A stretch of 64,000 nt of DNA from Caldicellulosiruptor kronotskyensis 2002 (GCF_000166775.1 NC_014720.1:1358501-1422500), one strand, 5' to 3'. Positions 9,065-18,499 are shown, numbered from the stretch's first letter. A program made the numbers and translations. Notes: generated by a model not told the origin, from the letters alone.

Positions 9065-9457
9065 TTGTTTAGGGAAATTGAGATAAGAACAAAAGACAGG
9101 GTGGACTTTGTTGATATTACAAGTAAACTAAAAGAAATTGTTAGACAGTCTAATATCGAAGAAGGACTAATGACAGTATTTGTTCCACATACAACTGCAG
9201 GTATTACAATCAATGAACATGCTGACCCCTCAGTTGTAAGTGATATAAAAAAACAACTTGAAAAGTTAGTGCCAGCGAACAATGGCTATAGCCATAGTGA
9301 GGGGAATTCTGATGCGCATATAAAGGCAAGCCTGATAGGTTCATCTGTTAATATTATAATTCGAAATGGTGAAATGATGCTTGGTACATGGCAAGGAGTG
9401 TTCTTTTGTGAGTTTGATGGACCAAGGAGAAGGAAGATATATGTGTATATAAAATAA
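9065..9457 (+). CDS. YjbQ / UPF0047 family protein
   Basis: 130 aa, a small beta-rich family. The signature HTTAGITINEHADP is present near residue 41, and the C-terminal GTWQGVFFCEFDGPRRR completes the conserved pocket. Members have been reported with weak secondary thiamine-phosphate synthase activity, but the physiological role is unsettled. TTG start, with the strong ribosome site GGAGGG eight to ten bases upstream. It lies 21 bases after the nitroreductase gene and ends just before a long hairpin. Confidence 0.9.
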   Translation: MFREIEIRTKDRVDFVDITSKLKEIVRQSNIEEGLMTVFVPHTTAGITINEHADPSVVSDIKKQLEKLVPANNGYSHSEGNSDAHIKASLIGSSVNIIIRNGEMMLGTWQGVFFCEFDGPRRRKIYVYIK

Positions 9458-9530
9458 AGTTTTTATTTGCTCCGAACACCTCATGAAACAATAGCACGGA
9501 TTAAGATAGGTGTTCGGAGCAAAAAACTTT
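9456..9530. repeat. Long perfect inverted repeat (16-bp stem plus 7-bp extension)
   Basis: Left arm 9466-9481 (TTTGCTCCGAACACCT) and right arm 9508-9523 are perfect reverse complements around a 26-base loop. A further 7 bp (AAAGTTT / AAACTTT) pair after a 3-base bulge. No U-tract follows on either strand, so it is not a standard intrinsic terminator. It sits directly between the yjbQ stop and the tRNA promoter. It could be a transcript-end processing hairpin or a small repeat element. Confidence 0.6.
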
Positions 9531-9534
9531 AAAT

Positions 9535-9563
9535 TTGACAAAGAAGAAAGCTTGTGCTAAAAT
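9535..9563 (+). promoter_or_regulatory. tRNA cluster promoter
   Basis: Consensus -35 TTGACA (9535-9540), 17-bp spacer and -10 TAAAAT (9558-9563), ending 17 bases before the first tRNA. Confidence 0.75.
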
Positions 9564-9580
9564 ATTATACGCAAAAGCAA

Positions 9581-9665
9581 GCGGGTATGGCGGAATTGGC
9601 AGACGCGCTAGACTTAGGATCTAGTGGCAACAGCCGTGGGGGTTCAAGTCCCTCTACCCGCACCA
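9581..9665 (+). tRNA. tRNA-Leu (anticodon UAG)
   Basis: Class II tRNA, 85 nt with encoded CCA. The acceptor stem GCGGGTA/TACCCGC is perfect. The anticodon loop is CTTAGGA, there is a long variable arm, and the T-loop is TTCAAGT. Discriminator A fits Leu. Confidence 0.95.
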
Positions 9666-9678
9666 AGAGAAAAATCTC

Positions 9679-9707
9679 TTGACAAAATTAAATGTAATCA
9701 TTAAAAT
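9679..9707 (+). promoter_or_regulatory. Second promoter inside the tRNA cluster
   Basis: TTGACA (9679-9684), 17-bp spacer and TAAAAT (9702-9707) in the gap between the two leucine tRNAs. It follows a small AGAGA/TCTCT hairpin. It uses the same -10 as the first tRNA promoter. Confidence 0.7.
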
Positions 9708-9720
9708 ATATAATTGCGAT

Positions 9721-9810
9721 GCCGGAGTGGCGGAACTGGCAGACGCACAGGACTTAAAATCCTGGGACCTGAATAAGGTCGTACCGGTTCAAGTCCGGTT
9801 TCCGGCACCA
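9721..9810 (+). tRNA. tRNA-Leu (anticodon UAA)
   Basis: Class II tRNA, 90 nt with encoded CCA. The acceptor GCCGGAG pairs with TTCCGGC (one G-U). The anticodon loop is CTTAAAA, with a long variable arm and the T-loop TTCAAGT. Confidence 0.95.
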
Positions 9811-9815
9811 GATGT

Positions 9816-9891
<76 letters not shown>

Positions 9892-9911
9892 AATATAAAT
9901 ATAGTAAAAAT

Positions 9912-9988
9912 GGCGGCGTAGCTCAGTTGGCTAGAGCATGCGGTTCATACCCGCAGTGTCAGCGGTTCGAATCCGTTCGCCGCCACCA
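9912..9988 (+). tRNA. tRNA-Met, elongator (anticodon CAU)
   Basis: 77 nt with encoded CCA. The acceptor GGCGGCG/CGCCGCC is fully paired, unlike the initiator. The anticodon loop is TTCATAC. The body resembles elongator Met more than tRNA-Ile2 (lysidine type), though both carry a CAU gene sequence. Confidence 0.9.
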
Positions 9989-10008
9989 TTTTATGTAAAA
10001 AGAGGTAT

Positions 10009-10083
10009 GGCCCCGTGGTCAAGTGGTTAAGACACAGGCCTTTCACGCCTGTAACAGGGGTTCGAATCCCCTCGGGGTCACCA
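10009..10083 (+). tRNA. tRNA-Glu (anticodon UUC)
   Basis: 75 nt with encoded CCA. The acceptor GGCCCCG pairs with CGGGGTC (one G-U). The anticodon loop is CTTTCAC and the T-loop is TTCGAAT. It is the last gene of the first tRNA run. Confidence 0.95.
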
Positions 10084-10096
10084 AATAAAAAAGGAA

Positions 10097-10125
10097 AAAA
10101 GGGCTTTTTAAAAAAGCCCTTTTAT
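10097..10125 (+). terminator. Intrinsic terminator of the tRNA cluster
   Basis: AAAAGGGCTTTT pairs with AAAAGCCCTTTT, followed by TTATTT, starting 14 bases after tRNA-Glu. The ~160 bases from here to the transposase fragment hold no gene that I can see. Confidence 0.8.
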
Positions 10126-10286
10126 TTATCTTATACAATTAGGTTGTTGAAGAAAAAATAGGCACTAAAATAAATATTGGGGTGGTAAGAAAAGAAAAAT
10201 ATAGCGCTTGTTTTAAATGCCTGCTATAGTTAAAATTGTTTTTAGGTACAAAAAAACACACAAAAGAAAGGAGGCACCCCGAATAA

Positions 10287-10556
10287 GTGCTTAATCATAA
10301 TTATATCACAGAACTTTTGAAATCAAAGGATCTCATTTTCCACCAAATAGTAGAAAGCGAAAGGGAAGTAGAATTGTACATAAGTCAGACGCAAAAACCT
10401 CATAAGTGTCCTAAATGTGGTAGTATCACAAGCAAGATACATGATCATCGTGTCCAAAGAGTAAAGAACGTACCAATAATGGGTAAGAGGACATATTTAA
10501 TAGAAATAGACAAATTTCATTTTACAAGATATGTTTATTGGGCATTAGAAAATTGA
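10287..10556 (+). pseudogene. ISL3-family transposase, N-terminal fragment
   Basis: 89 residues only, against about 400 in intact ISL3 transposases. The visible part is the N-terminal zinc-ribbon region (HKCPKCGS), then HDHRVQRVKNVPIMGKR, a common ISL3 block, and the reading stops at a nonsense codon soon after. GTG start with AAAGGAGG upstream. No DDE catalytic region and no matching terminal inverted repeat were found, and the next 100 bases show no clear continuation. It separates the tRNA run from tRNA-Leu(CAG), so an insertion between tRNA genes followed by deletion is likely. Confidence 0.8.
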
Positions 10557-10662
10557 AGGAAAAGTGTAAAATAGGAATTAGAAAACAATTTAGTATTTTC
10601 GCACATTCTTTCGCTGTAGAAAATATCTCTACACCTATTCGAGGGAATCCAAAATAATGTTA

Positions 10663-10692
10663 TTGACAGACCATGTGGTAATGGCTTAAAAT
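10663..10692 (+). promoter_or_regulatory. Promoter of tRNA-Leu(CAG)
   Basis: TTGACA (10663-10668), 18-bp spacer and TAAAAT (10687-10692), ending 24 bases before the tRNA. It uses the same hexamers as the two promoters of the upstream tRNA run. Confidence 0.7.
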
Positions 10693-10716
10693 ATATTGAA
10701 GAAAGAGTGAAGTTTT

Positions 10717-10803
10717 GCGGATGTGGCGGAATTGGCAGACGCGCAAGACTCAGGATCTTGTGGGGCTCTCCCCATGGGGGTTCAAATCCCCCCATCCGCA
10801 CCA
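10717..10803 (+). tRNA. tRNA-Leu (anticodon CAG)
   Basis: Class II tRNA, 87 nt with encoded CCA. The acceptor GCGGATG/CATCCGC is perfect. The anticodon loop is CTCAGGA, the variable arm is long and the T-loop is TTCAAAT. Confidence 0.95.
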
Positions 10804-10835
10804 TGTAAAAAATGAGAGGTAGATATAGAAAAAAG

Positions 10836-10871
10836 ACCTCACCAGAACAAAACTCTGGTGAGGTTTTTCTT
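10836..10871 (+). terminator. Intrinsic terminator after tRNA-Leu(CAG)
   Basis: ACCTCACCAGA (10836-10846) pairs perfectly with TCTGGTGAGGT (10854-10864), followed by TTTTCTTTTT. Confidence 0.85.
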
Positions 10872-10887
10872 TTTAGGAGTAGTAAAA

Positions 10888-11310
10888 ATGAAAGTAAAAA
10901 GTAAAACATTCAAACAAGTATCCGACGAATTTATTACACACTGCAAACTCAAAAATTTAGCTAATACCTTCCCTGAATATTATACCATAAACTTTGAATA
11001 ATTTACTCGTTTTATTGATGCAAACACCAATATTCATGAAATAGACAAAAAGACAATAGAAAGATATACCCGATTTTTGAAACAAAATAATGTGTGCTAA
11101 AGATACTTAAAAGTTTAAGGAAAACATCTTGTAGCCATATTAAAGAAAGCTATTACATATTTTATTTTTTGATTAAGTACTTGATGAGATTGGAAAAACT
11201 TGAACATAGATTTTAGTAAGAAATTTATGAGACTAAAGGAAATTAAGAAAATTTTGGAAGAGACAAAAAAGAGTAATTTTTACTATGATATTTTGCTAAA
11301 ACTTAAATAG
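10888..11310 (+). pseudogene. Decayed tyrosine recombinase (integrase) N-terminal domain
   Basis: Reading from the ATG at 10888 gives a stretch like the SAM-like core-binding domain of phage integrases (FITHCKLKNLANTF, then FTRFIDANTNIHEIDKKTI, then RYTRFLKQN). It is broken by in-frame stops at 10999 and 11098. After 11100 another frame gives YYIFYFLIKYLMRLEKLEH, which fits the next helix of the same domain, implying a frameshift. No catalytic Arg/His/Tyr domain remains. Its position directly downstream of a tRNA gene fits a former integrated element. It shows clear decay and no function. Confidence 0.65.
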
Positions 11311-11314
11311 ACTA

Positions 11315-11355
11315 CAATCCTTTATTCACAAGGGATTGCAAGCTATTTTTATTTT
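11315..11355 (+). terminator. Probable terminator after the integrase remnant
   Basis: CAATCCTT (11315-11322) pairs with AGGGATTG (11331-11338, one G-U), followed shortly by TTTTTATTTT. The flanks AGCTA/TAG(A)CTA may extend the stem. Confidence 0.5.
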
Positions 11356-11432
11356 AACTATCTGCAAAAGTCAGGCTTCACTTTGTACAATTATTCCATT
11401 AGTTCCCTTTAACGGTTTGTCACTTCTTTTTA

Positions 11433-11461
11433 TAGACAGAGCTTGTGAGATGTAATATAAT
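11433..11461 (+). promoter_or_regulatory. Promoter of the GGDEF-nrdR operon
   Basis: TAGACA (11433-11438), 17-bp spacer and TATAAT (11456-11461), about 120 bases upstream of the start codon. Confidence 0.55.
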
Positions 11462-11582
11462 AAAGATAAAAGAAGTATACTTGTGTTGTATTTTTTGATT
11501 ATTGTAAATATATAGCATAAATGCAAAAAAAAAAAAGTTGTTACTTGAAGACAATGGATTGCTATAAATGGGAGGAAGGTTT

Positions 11583-13256
11583 GTGAGCACTGAAAAAATA
11601 GCAATTGAAAGGGAATACATAAAAATTTCATGGTTTTTAATTTTATCAATTGCAGTGTACTTACTTTTTGATAAGCTGTTATTTTCACCCACTATAGAAA
11701 CACTTTCTTTTTCACAGTGGCTTGTTCCTCTAATATTTTTGTTTATTTCATCAGCCTACAATATATTTAAGATATGGCTTTTTGGTAAGAATGGACAGAT
11801 TAATGAAGAGATTTTTAGGTATTTGAAATTTTTTGAGGTTGTAAATCTTGTATTCTTTTTCGGATATGAGAGGCTTTTTGATTTGATGTTTGTCATATCG
11901 CTTGTATTCCTATTCTACATTGAAAGAATAAATATGAGAAATTTAAGGCAAGTAGCAATGGTTTTGATTTTTTCATATACATTTTTTATATTTCTCGATT
12001 TTATTACAAACAATATCACCAGCGAAGATTTGAGAAACCTATTTTATATTCTATTTTATATCTTTTGGTTTTCTTATTCTAACAAACTTGAGGTCTTTGA
12101 AAAAAGTCAAACTAATGAAATTAGTATAAAACTAAAACAGTACGAAGAAAATTTAAGAAACCAACAGCAGCTTAGTGAGGCAAAAGATGCAAAAATTAAA
12201 GAATTGGAAAGGGAAATAAGTTATCTGAAGGAGATTAACAAAAGACTAAACATCTCTCTGGGGGAATTTTTTAATCTTCAGGAAATTAGTAAAATAATAA
12301 CACAAATACTTGATACTAATGAGCTTTTAAAGTTTGTTAATGATGTTTTAATTGGAGTCACTGGTGTTGACAAAAGCTCTATACTTTTATTTAATAAAGA
12401 AAAAACAGAGCTTTATGTTGCATTTTCTAACCTTCCAGAGAACGAACAAAAAGAAAGCTTTAAGCAGGAGAATATAGGGTGGCTCAGAAGTGTTGCATTA
12501 AATTGTGAAAATGGCTATAGGAATAAGGTGAGCAGTGAAGATTGTCCTTTTATAAATGGAAGAGCTACAAAGTCGATAATGTATGCTTCATTGGCGACAA
12601 AAAATGACAAGTATGGAATAATACTACTCGAACATATATTTGAAGATGTATTTACAGAAGACAATCTTAGATTTTTAACATCTATTGCTGCACAAGTTTC
12701 AATTGCATTGGAAAACTCAAGTTTGTATCAGCAGATGAGGTCAATGGCTATGGTTGATGGGCTAACGGGTGCTTTCAATAGAATATATCTTTATGAAGTC
12801 TTAGAAAGAGAGATTCAGGCATCTGCAGGAAGATATCCGATTAGCATTGCTCTTTTTGATGTTGATAATTTTAAAAAGTTAAATGATACATACGGACATT
12901 TGTTCGGCGACAAGGTGTTGCAAACGATAGTTAGAATAGCAAAAGAAAGAGTACGAAAAGGTGATATTGTTGCACGTTATGGAGGAGAGGAATTTATAAT
13001 AGTCTTTAATCACCTTGAAAGTAATGAAGCTTACAAGGTAGTTGAGAGAATCAGAAGAGCTATTGAAAGTGAAACAATAGAAGATAATTTGATTCAAACA
13101 CGGGTAACAGTTAGCTTTGGTATTGCTTCTTATCCTTTGCATGCTGACAATGTAAAAGATCTTATTAAATGTGCAGATATTGCAATGTATAGAGCAAAAA
13201 GTAGTGGGAAAAATTGCACAGTAGTATATAATCAGGAATTGGAGATGAAAGTATGA
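11583..13256 (+). CDS. Membrane-bound diguanylate cyclase (GAF-GGDEF)
   Basis: 557 aa. About six hydrophobic segments fill the first ~170 residues, then a coiled coil (about 175-225), a GAF-like sensor domain (about 230-375) and a GGDEF domain. The active-site motif is GGEEF (around residue 467), a functional variant, and RKGD lies exactly five residues before it, the inhibitory I-site for c-di-GMP feedback. It should therefore make c-di-GMP from two GTP in response to a membrane or cytoplasmic signal. I chose the GTG at 11583 because the GGGAGGAAGG ribosome site covers the in-frame ATG at 11568. It overlaps nrdR by 4 bases (ATGA), indicating translational coupling. Confidence 0.92.
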   Translation: MSTEKIAIEREYIKISWFLILSIAVYLLFDKLLFSPTIETLSFSQWLVPLIFLFISSAYNIFKIWLFGKNGQINEEIFRYLKFFEVVNLVFFFGYERLFDLMFVISLVFLFYIERINMRNLRQVAMVLIFSYTFFIFLDFITNNITSEDLRNLFYILFYIFWFSYSNKLEVFEKSQTNEISIKLKQYEENLRNQQQLSEAKDAKIKELEREISYLKEINKRLNISLGEFFNLQEISKIITQILDTNELLKFVNDVLIGVTGVDKSSILLFNKEKTELYVAFSNLPENEQKESFKQENIGWLRSVALNCENGYRNKVSSEDCPFINGRATKSIMYASLATKNDKYGIILLEHIFEDVFTEDNLRFLTSIAAQVSIALENSSLYQQMRSMAMVDGLTGAFNRIYLYEVLEREIQASAGRYPISIALFDVDNFKKLNDTYGHLFGDKVLQTIVRIAKERVRKGDIVARYGGEEFIIVFNHLESNEAYKVVERIRRAIESETIEDNLIQTRVTVSFGIASYPLHADNVKDLIKCADIAMYRAKSSGKNCTVVYNQELEMKV

Positions 13257-13714
13257 GATGTCCTTTTTGTGGGTATGAAGACAGTAAAGTTGTTGATACT
13301 CGCCCAACTAATGAAGGAAAAACTATAAAAAGAAGACGTGAGTGTCTAAAATGTCAAAAAAGGTTTACAACATACGAAAAAATAGAAAAACAGCCAATTT
13401 TAGTTATTAAAAAAGATAATAGAAGAGAAGAGTTTGACAGGAATAAGATCTTAAATGGTATTATAAAAGCGTGCCAGAAAAGACCTGTCTCTATTGAGCA
13501 GATGAATAAGATTGTAGATGAAATTGAGAATGAGATTTATAATTCTATGCGCGAAGAAATCTCATCAAGAGAAATTGGTGAGATGGTTATGGAAAAGCTC
13601 AAGAAGATTGATGAGATTTCATATGTGAGGTTTGCTTCTGTTTACAGGCAGTTTAAGGATATAAATACCTTTATAGAAGAGCTTCAGAAGCTTTTAACAG
13701 AAAAGATAGAATAA
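13253..13714 (+). CDS. nrdR: Transcriptional repressor NrdR
   Basis: 153 aa, the standard size. It is the ATP/dATP-sensing repressor of ribonucleotide reductase genes. An N-terminal zinc ribbon (CPFC at 3-6, CLKC at 31-34) with the DNA-binding RRRREC-type arginine patch is followed by an ATP-cone domain (about 49-139). No ribonucleotide reductase gene is in the window, so its targets lie elsewhere. The start codon overlaps the GGDEF gene stop, so expression is probably coupled to c-di-GMP synthesis; this pairing is context only. Confidence 0.96.
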   Translation: MRCPFCGYEDSKVVDTRPTNEGKTIKRRRECLKCQKRFTTYEKIEKQPILVIKKDNRREEFDRNKILNGIIKACQKRPVSIEQMNKIVDEIENEIYNSMREEISSREIGEMVMEKLKKIDEISYVRFASVYRQFKDINTFIEELQKLLTEKIE

Positions 13715-13792
13715 TCTTGAGAGAAAGTGAGAAAAATAAAAGTAGAGTACAAAAAATCACAGAAAATCGTCGATTTTGGGCAAATTTGAGAA

Positions 13793-13847
13793 TTGAAAGT
13801 AAAAGAAAAAGGTATATAATAGTAATTGAAAGTCAAAGATAGTCAAA
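13793..13847 (+). promoter_or_regulatory. hsp20-clpB promoter with CtsR operator
   Basis: -35 TTGAAA (13793-13798), 16-bp spacer and -10 TATAAT (13815-13820). Starting 10 bases downstream is AGTCAAA-GAT-AGTCAAA (13831-13847), an exact match to the CtsR heptad direct repeat RGTCAAANNNRGTCAAA, over the expected transcription start. A bound repressor would block initiation; release on heat stress is the known CtsR mechanism. The ctsR gene is not in the window. Confidence 0.88.
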
Positions 13848-13897
13848 ATCAAAAACGCCCTAAAAATAAAAAATAGAAAAGAGGAGGGTGATGTAAG

Positions 13898-14344
13898 ATG
13901 CTCAGAGACATAGTTCCATTTGGAAGAAAACCGTTTGACATTATGAGAAAGATTGAAAGAGAGTTTTTTGACATTGATGACTGGTTTGAAGATTTCTTTG
14001 CACCTTTTGAAAAAGGTACAAGATTCATGAGGACTGACATTAAGGAGACTGAAAATGAGTATATTATTGAAGCAGAACTTCCGGGGGTCAAAAAAGAGGA
14101 TATCAAGATAGAGCTTTATGATAACAAACTTACAATAAAGGCAGAGACAAAGAAAGAGGAAAAAGAAGAGAGAGAAAACTTTATAAGACGAGAAAGAAGA
14201 TATGGTGCATTTTCCCGAACATTCTATCTTGACAATGTAAAAGAGGATGGTATCAAAGCAAAATACGAGGACGGAATCTTGAGAATAGTACTTCCAAAAG
14301 AACGACCTTCAAAACCAAATGTAAGAACAATTGATATAGAATAA
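13898..14344 (+). CDS. Small heat-shock protein, Hsp20 / alpha-crystallin family
   Basis: 148 aa ATP-independent holdase chaperone. The variable N-terminus (FGRKPFDIMRKIEREFFD) is followed by an alpha-crystallin domain (about residues 45-135) with AELPGVKKEDIKIE near 58 and the conserved end YEDGILRIVLPK. The start has GAGGAGGG upstream. It is preceded by a CtsR operator and followed by clpB after a hairpin, so the holdase and the disaggregase are probably co-regulated. Confidence 0.95.
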   Translation: MLRDIVPFGRKPFDIMRKIEREFFDIDDWFEDFFAPFEKGTRFMRTDIKETENEYIIEAELPGVKKEDIKIELYDNKLTIKAETKKEEKEERENFIRRERRYGAFSRTFYLDNVKEDGIKAKYEDGILRIVLPKERPSKPNVRTIDIE

Positions 14345-14352
14345 GCAAATTC

Positions 14353-14386
14353 TCAGGGAAGGTAAAGACCTTCCCTGATTGTTTTA
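14353..14386 (+). terminator. Hairpin between hsp20 and clpB
   Basis: TCAGGGAAGGT (14353-14363) pairs perfectly with ACCTTCCCTGA (14368-14378) around AAAG, followed by TTGTTTTA. The weak U-tract suggests partial termination or mRNA processing that tunes clpB below hsp20. Confidence 0.65.
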
Positions 14387-14428
14387 TACTGTCCTTTAAA
14401 TACTTTTTACGTGAGGTGTTGATTTGAG

Positions 14429-17023
14429 ATGAATATGGAAAGATTTACTCAAAGTCTTCAAACTGCTCTATTAGATGCACAAAATACAGCTATTGTTTAC
14501 AAGCATCAAGAAATAGGTCCAGAGCATCTCCATTATGCACTTGTGAATGAAGATGATAAACTTGTAGCAAAGATTCTTAAAAACATGGGTATTGACATAG
14601 AGCTTTATAAAAGAGATATTGAAGAGCAGCTGAAAAAGATTCCAATGGTATACGGACCTGGTGCTTCAACGGTATACGTAAATAGATATGTAAACGAGAT
14701 TTTAATCAGGGCAGAAGAGGAAGCAAAAAAGTTTAAAGACGAATATATAAGCGTTGAGCATGTTTATTTAGCTATGATAGACTCAGATATCCCTTCTTCT
14801 AAGAGTATATTCAGAAAATATGGAATTACACGCGAAAAATTTTTACAGCAGCTTTATAAAATTAGGGGGAATCAAAGAATAACAAATCCAAATCCTGAGG
14901 AAGTTTATGAAGTTTTAAAAAAATATGGCCGCGACCTTACTGAACTTGCAAGAAAAGGCAAGCTTGATCCTGTAATTGGAAGAGATGAAGAGATAAGAAG
15001 AGTTATCCAAATACTTTCGCGCAGAACCAAAAATAACCCTGTTTTAATTGGCGAGCCTGGAGTTGGTAAAACTGCTATTGTTGAAGGGCTTGCACAAAGA
15101 ATTGTAAAAGGAGATGTACCAGAGGGGCTTAAAGACAAGACAATTTTTGCTCTTGATTTGGGTGCCCTCATTGCAGGTGCAAAATACAGAGGAGAGTTTG
15201 AAGAAAGACTGAAAGCTGTTTTAAATGAAATCATTGCTTCTGAAGGAAGAATAATACTTTTTATTGATGAGATACACAACATAGTTGGAGCTGGAAGAGC
15301 AGAAGGTGCTATGGATGCAGGAAACCTTTTAAAGCCCATGCTGGCAAGGGGAGAACTGCATTGTATCGGTGCAACAACAATTGACGAATATAGAAGATAT
15401 ATAGAAAAGGATGCTGCACTTGAAAGGAGATTTCAGCCTGTTTTAGTAAATCCTCCATCTGTTGAAGATACCATTTCCATTTTGAGAGGACTTAAAGAGA
15501 GATTTGAAATCCATCACGGAGTACGAATCACAGATGATGCTTTGATTGCAGCAGCAAAGCTTTCGGACAGATATATTTCAGATAGATTCTTACCTGATAA
15601 AGCAATCGACTTGATTGACGAGGCAGCTGCACTTTTGAGAACTGAGATAGACTCTATGCCTACAGAACTGGATGAAATTACAAGGAAAATTATGCAGCTG
15701 AGAATTGAAAAGAATGTTTTGCAAAAAGAAGAAAACCCGAGCGCAAAACAGCGCATAGAGGAGATTGAAAAGGAAATTGCGCAGCTTCAAAGCAGGGCAG
15801 ATGAGCTTTCAGCTCAATGGGATTATGAAAAAGAGCTAATAAAAGAGGTAAGAAGAATCAAAGAAGAGATTGAAAATGTTAAGATTCAAATTGAAGAGGC
15901 TGAAAGAAACTATGACCTAAATAGGCTCTCTGAGCTGAAATATGGCAAGTTAATAGAACTCCAAAAAGCTTTAGATAGAAAACGTCAGGAGTTAGAAAAG
16001 ATCCCACCGGAAAGAAGACTTTTAAAAGAGGAAGTAACAGAAGAGGAGATTGCAAAGATTGTATCAAAATGGACAGGAATTCCTGTTGCTAAGCTTGTAG
16101 AGACAGAAAGGCAAAAGATTTTAGAGCTTGACAAAATTTTGCACAGACGTGTTGTTGGTCAGGATGAAGCAATTGAAGCTGTGTGCAATGCAATAATGAG
16201 AGCACGAGCTGGAATAAAAGACCCGAGAAAACCAATAGGTACCTTCTTGTTTTTAGGTCCAACTGGTGTTGGTAAAACAGAACTTGCAAGAGCGTTAGCT
16301 GAAGCTCTGTTTGACTCTGAAAACAATATGATAAGAATTGACATGACAGAGTATATGGAAAAACACTCAGTTTCACGCTTGATTGGAGCACCACCAGGAT
16401 ATGTAGGATATGAAGAAGGAGGCCAGCTCACAGAAGCTGTTAGAACAAAACCTTATTCTGTTGTGCTTTTTGACGAGATAGAAAAAGCTCATAGAGATGT
16501 TTTTAATATTCTTCTTCAGATAATGGATGATGGAAGGCTTACTGATTCTAAGGGCAGGACTGTGGATTTTAAAAATACAATAATAATAATGACCTCTAAC
16601 TTGGGAAGTGAGTATCTTTTGAATGCAAAAATTTCAAATGGTGAAATAGATGAAGAGACACGGAAACTAATAGATAGAGAATTAAAATTACATTTTAGAC
16701 CAGAGTTTTTAAACAGGCTTGACGAGATTATAATCTTCAAACCTCTCACAAAAGAGCAGATTATAAAAATTATTGACCTTCGAGTTGCAGAAATCCAGCA
16801 GAAGCTAATAGAAAAAGGAATTTCAATAAGGCTGACACAAAGAGCAAAAGAGTTTGTTATGGAAAATGCCTTTGATGTAAACTTTGGTGCAAGGCCAATA
16901 AAAAGGTTCTTGCAAAAAAATGTTGAGACACTTATAGCAAAAGAGATTTTAAAGGGTACCATTGTTGAAGGTGAGAGGATTGATATAGATATTGAAAATG
17001 GAAAATTTGTTATAGTAAAGTAG
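14429..17023 (+). CDS. clpB: ATP-dependent protein disaggregase ClpB
   Basis: 864 aa Hsp100 hexamer that rescues aggregated protein together with DnaK. Seen: a Clp N-domain repeat (1-145), AAA+ domain 1 with Walker A GEPGVGKT, the long M-domain coiled coil (about 400-520) that separates ClpB from ClpA/ClpC, AAA+ domain 2 with GPTGVGKT and the sensor motif GARPIKR, and a short C-terminal cap. No ClpP-binding IGF/IGL loop stands out, as expected for ClpB. GAGGTG lies 11 bases before the ATG; a second ATG six bases in is possible. Likely read from the CtsR-controlled hsp20 promoter. Confidence 0.97.
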   Translation: MNMERFTQSLQTALLDAQNTAIVYKHQEIGPEHLHYALVNEDDKLVAKILKNMGIDIELYKRDIEEQLKKIPMVYGPGASTVYVNRYVNEILIRAEEEAKKFKDEYISVEHVYLAMIDSDIPSSKSIFRKYGITREKFLQQLYKIRGNQRITNPNPEEVYEVLKKYGRDLTELARKGKLDPVIGRDEEIRRVIQILSRRTKNNPVLIGEPGVGKTAIVEGLAQRIVKGDVPEGLKDKTIFALDLGALIAGAKYRGEFEERLKAVLNEIIASEGRIILFIDEIHNIVGAGRAEGAMDAGNLLKPMLARGELHCIGATTIDEYRRYIEKDAALERRFQPVLVNPPSVEDTISILRGLKERFEIHHGVRITDDALIAAAKLSDRYISDRFLPDKAIDLIDEAAALLRTEIDSMPTELDEITRKIMQLRIEKNVLQKEENPSAKQRIEEIEKEIAQLQSRADELSAQWDYEKELIKEVRRIKEEIENVKIQIEEAERNYDLNRLSELKYGKLIELQKALDRKRQELEKIPPERRLLKEEVTEEEIAKIVSKWTGIPVAKLVETERQKILELDKILHRRVVGQDEAIEAVCNAIMRARAGIKDPRKPIGTFLFLGPTGVGKTELARALAEALFDSENNMIRIDMTEYMEKHSVSRLIGAPPGYVGYEEGGQLTEAVRTKPYSVVLFDEIEKAHRDVFNILLQIMDDGRLTDSKGRTVDFKNTIIIMTSNLGSEYLLNAKISNGEIDEETRKLIDRELKLHFRPEFLNRLDEIIIFKPLTKEQIIKIIDLRVAEIQQKLIEKGISIRLTQRAKEFVMENAFDVNFGARPIKRFLQKNVETLIAKEILKGTIVEGERIDIDIENGKFVIVK

Positions 17024-17024
17024 A

Positions 17025-17068
17025 GCCATGTCGAACATTTTGTGAGGTTTGACATGGCCTTTTTTTTA
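17025..17068 (+). terminator. Intrinsic terminator of clpB
   Basis: GCCATGTC at 17025 pairs with GACATGGC (17051-17058), with a bulged G and further AA/TT pairs, followed by nine Ts. Confidence 0.85.
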
Positions 17069-17077
17069 GTTTTTTGC

Positions 17078-17106
17078 TTGAAAAAGATGAGATATTAAAA
17101 TATAAT
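17078..17106 (+). promoter_or_regulatory. Promoter of the paaK-ior operon
   Basis: TTGAAA (17078-17083), exact 17-bp spacer and TATAAT (17101-17106). The leader to the start codon is about 65 bases. No riboswitch-like fold was recognised. Confidence 0.7.
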
Positions 17107-17175
17107 ACTTAATAAGTTTGTGGTTTTTGCATATTTGAATTTATACATAAAAGGTAGGAAGGATGGTAGGTTGGG

Positions 17176-18477
17176 ATGATATGGTCTGAATATGAAAAAC
17201 TCAATAGAAAACAGTATGAAGAACTGCAGCTTGAAAGACTTAAAAGAACGGTAGAAAGGGTTTATGAAAATGTTCCTTTTTACCGTAAAAAATTCGATGA
17301 AATAGGAGTAAAGCCACATCATATTAAGACTTTAAAAGATATTCGGCTTCTTCCCTTCACAACTAAGGATGACCTGAGAGAAAACTATCCGTATGGTCTT
17401 TTTACTGTCCCTCTTTCAAAAATTGTTAGAATTCACGCCTCCTCAGGCACAACAGGTAAGCCAACCGTTGTAGGATATACAAAACATGACATGGAAGTGT
17501 GGACAGAGGTTGTTGCAAGAATAGTCACAGCAGCAGGTGTCAGAGAACATGATATTGCTCAGATTGCTTTTGGTTACGGACTCTTTACTGGTGCTTTTGG
17601 ACTTCACCAGGGTTTAGAGAGAATTGGTGCAACAGTAATTCCAATTTCAAGTGGTAATACTGAAAAGCAGCTTATGGTTATGCAGGATTTTGGAGCTACA
17701 GTTTTGGTATGTACACCGTCTTATGCACTTTACATAGACGAGGTGGCAAATGAACTTGGCATTGATAAGTCAAAGATAAAACTAAGACTGGGCCTTTTTG
17801 GTGCAGAAGCTTCAACAGTTGAGATGAGAAGAGAGATTGAAAAGAAGTGGGGACTTTTTGCAACAGAAAATTATGGACTTTCTGAAATAATTGGTCCAGG
17901 GGTTTCTGGAGAGTGTGAATATAGAGAAGGGTTACATATAAATGAAGACCATTTCTATCCTGAGATAATAAATCCCGACACAGGAGAGGTTCTTGAAGAA
18001 GGAGAAACAGGAGAGCTTGTATTGACAACCATCACAAAAGAAGGTATGCCTCTTATAAGATATAGAACAAGGGATATCACCTCACTTATATATGAGCCAT
18101 GCAAGTGCGGAAGGACAAATGTGAGAATGACATCTGTTAAAGGAAGAACAGATGATATGCTAATAATCCGAGGTGTCAATGTATTTCCCTCTCAGATAGA
18201 AAGTGTTCTAATGGGAATTGAAGGTATAGGTCCTCACTATCAACTTGTTGTCACAAAGAAAGGATATTTGGATGATTTAGAAGTTCATGTAGAGCTTGTT
18301 GATGGAAAACTTTTGGAAAGATATGCTGAACTCGAGAAATTAGAAAATAAGATAAGGCACAGGATATTTACTGTATTGGGATTAAATGTTAAGGTAAAAC
18401 TTGTTGAACCAAAAACTTTAGAAAGAACTACTGGAAAGGCAAAAAGAGTAATTGATTTGAGAAATAAAAACAATTAA
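17176..18477 (+). CDS. paaK: Phenylacetate-CoA ligase (first copy)
   Basis: 433 aa AMP-forming aryl-CoA ligase: arylacetate, ATP and CoA give arylacetyl-CoA. The P-loop-like SSGTTGKP lies near residue 90, the adenylate motif [10 protein letters not shown] near 235, and the C-terminal swivel domain has [11 protein letters not shown]. Length and motifs fit PaaK. It is the first gene of a unit with iorA, iorB and a second paaK; the context suggests indole-, phenyl- or hydroxyphenylacetate as substrate. The start has GGTTGGGATG just upstream, with no strong alternative. Confidence 0.93.
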   Translation: MIWSEYEKLNRKQYEELQLERLKRTVERVYENVPFYRKKFDEIGVKPHHIKTLKDIRLLPFTTKDDLRENYPYGLFTVPLSKIVRIHASSGTTGKPTVVGYTKHDMEVWTEVVARIVTAAGVREHDIAQIAFGYGLFTGAFGLHQGLERIGATVIPISSGNTEKQLMVMQDFGATVLVCTPSYALYIDEVANELGIDKSKIKLRLGLFGAEASTVEMRREIEKKWGLFATENYGLSEIIGPGVSGECEYREGLHINEDHFYPEIINPDTGEVLEEGETGELVLTTITKEGMPLIRYRTRDITSLIYEPCKCGRTNVRMTSVKGRTDDMLIIRGVNVFPSQIESVLMGIEGIGPHYQLVVTKKGYLDDLEVHVELVDGKLLERYAELEKLENKIRHRIFTVLGLNVKVKLVEPKTLERTTGKAKRVIDLRNKNN

Positions 18478-18499
18478 ATGTAATGGAGGCTGAGATAAA

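Noticed and set aside
9466-9523. Long hairpin as an intrinsic terminator
   Set aside because: No U-tract on either strand, so I list it as an inverted repeat of unknown role.
10535-10909. Minus-strand 124-aa reading frame over tRNA-Leu(CAG)
   Set aside because: It is the antisense of a tRNA and its terminator; its MGGFEPPWG-type peptide is a well-known false product of tRNA antisense.
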